The position numbers and the translations under genes were made by a program. From assembly GCA_903875555.1 (NCBI GenBank), contig CAIQWN010000033.1, positions 1 through 39,832 of the forward strand: a stretch of 39,832 nt of DNA, given 5' to 3'. Below the pieces are notes generated by a model. The model saw only the letters and a program-made list of their open reading frames with translations. It made no database searches and was not told the DNA's origin. The number at the start of each line of letters is the position of its first letter. Position 1 is the first letter of the stretch. This DNA is from an uncultured bacterium. GTDB taxonomy: Bacteria; Patescibacteriota; Minisyncoccia; Phycocordibacterales; UBA5272. Below, piece by piece: positions 39,767-39,832 of this stretch.

Positions 39767-39832
39767 ATGAATTATAAGCATTTTACGATTGAAGAAAGAG
39801 AGAAAATACAAGAACTGTTCTGGCAAAAGAAA
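39767..39832 (+). CDS. IS30-family transposase, N-terminal fragment cut by the window edge
   Basis: The 22 visible codons (MNYKHFTIEEREKIQELFWQ...) match the start of the N-terminal helix-turn-helix of IS30-type transposases, which bind the element's ends. The gene runs off the window, so its integrity cannot be judged. The start follows a TATAAT box. Confidence 0.72.
   Translation, partial: MNYKHFTIEEREKIQELFWQKK

Larger units (their letters stand above)
39710..39832 (+). mobile_element. Left end of a putative IS30-family insertion sequence
   Basis: The element is inferred from the transposase start. The sequence TTCAACAAGTAAGTGCAACA (about 39717-39736) before it is a likely left terminal repeat, but the partner repeat is outside the window, so the left boundary is approximate. 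Confidence 0.5.

Noticed and set aside
39365-39826. 153-codon minus-strand ORF at the right end
   Set aside because: It is antisense to the exonuclease catalytic region and the IS30 end; composition typical of a shadow frame.

Overview
The window is an AT-rich bacterial chromosome segment. Its gene content and style point to a member of the Patescibacteria (Candidate Phyla Radiation), most like the Parcubacteria/Paceibacteria. The signs are a compact pilM-N-O-B-T-C pilus locus without an outer-membrane secretin, shortened housekeeping enzymes (a small ProRS, a 47-aa protein in the mreD slot), a DUF5671-type membrane protein, a sigma-region-4/HARE-HTH protein, and many GIY-YIG and palindromic intergenic elements. 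The lineage is inferred from style; no rRNA is present.

Layout. (1) 117-11944: type IV pilus locus with pilM, pilN-like, pilO-like, a small pilP-like gene, pilB, pilT, pilC, major pilin, prepilin peptidase, then four pseudopilin/minor-pilin genes. A GIY-YIG nuclease unit bounded by a perfect 31-bp inverted repeat sits inside it. (2) 11981-17292: ligA, tRNA-Asn, a small membrane protein, a ribosome hibernation factor, a membrane-anchored cyclophilin, and fmt/def. (3) 17417-26413: housekeeping genes (mreB, a DNA polymerase III delta'-like gene, FKBP, frr, rseP, proS) interleaved with seven small orphan genes. (4) 26529-30911: cell-shape operon mreB-mreC-(mini mreD)-mrdA, then a HIT gene and a YvlD-like membrane gene. 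(5) 30952-39672: DUF5671-like protein, a LeuRS carrying an internal Nudix domain, the sigma4/HARE-HTH protein, a large unknown membrane protein, mltG and a DnaQ-like exonuclease. An IS30-type transposase gene begins at the right edge and is cut by it.

Two expression styles coexist. Most housekeeping units start with an extended -10 box (TGN + TATAAT-like) whose last base lies exactly 6 nt before the ATG, which predicts leaderless mRNAs. The orphan genes instead mostly have a -35/17-bp/-10 promoter, a leader of about 10-45 nt, a Shine-Dalgarno sequence (weak in one) and their own terminator. One orphan (17417-17983) lies between perfect 36-bp direct repeats, as if inserted as a cassette.

Functionally the window combines DNA-uptake or attachment pili, rod-shape and peptidoglycan synthesis and trimming (MreB x2, MreC, PBP2, MltG), N-terminal formyl-methionine handling (Fmt, Def), tRNA charging (ProRS, LeuRS), ribosome recycling and hibernation, envelope protein folding (two anchored PPIases) and site-2 proteolysis. 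The strongest candidates for something undescribed are the Nudix-in-LeuRS fusion, the GIY-YIG unit with palindromic ends, and the set of orphan cassettes with their own expression signals.
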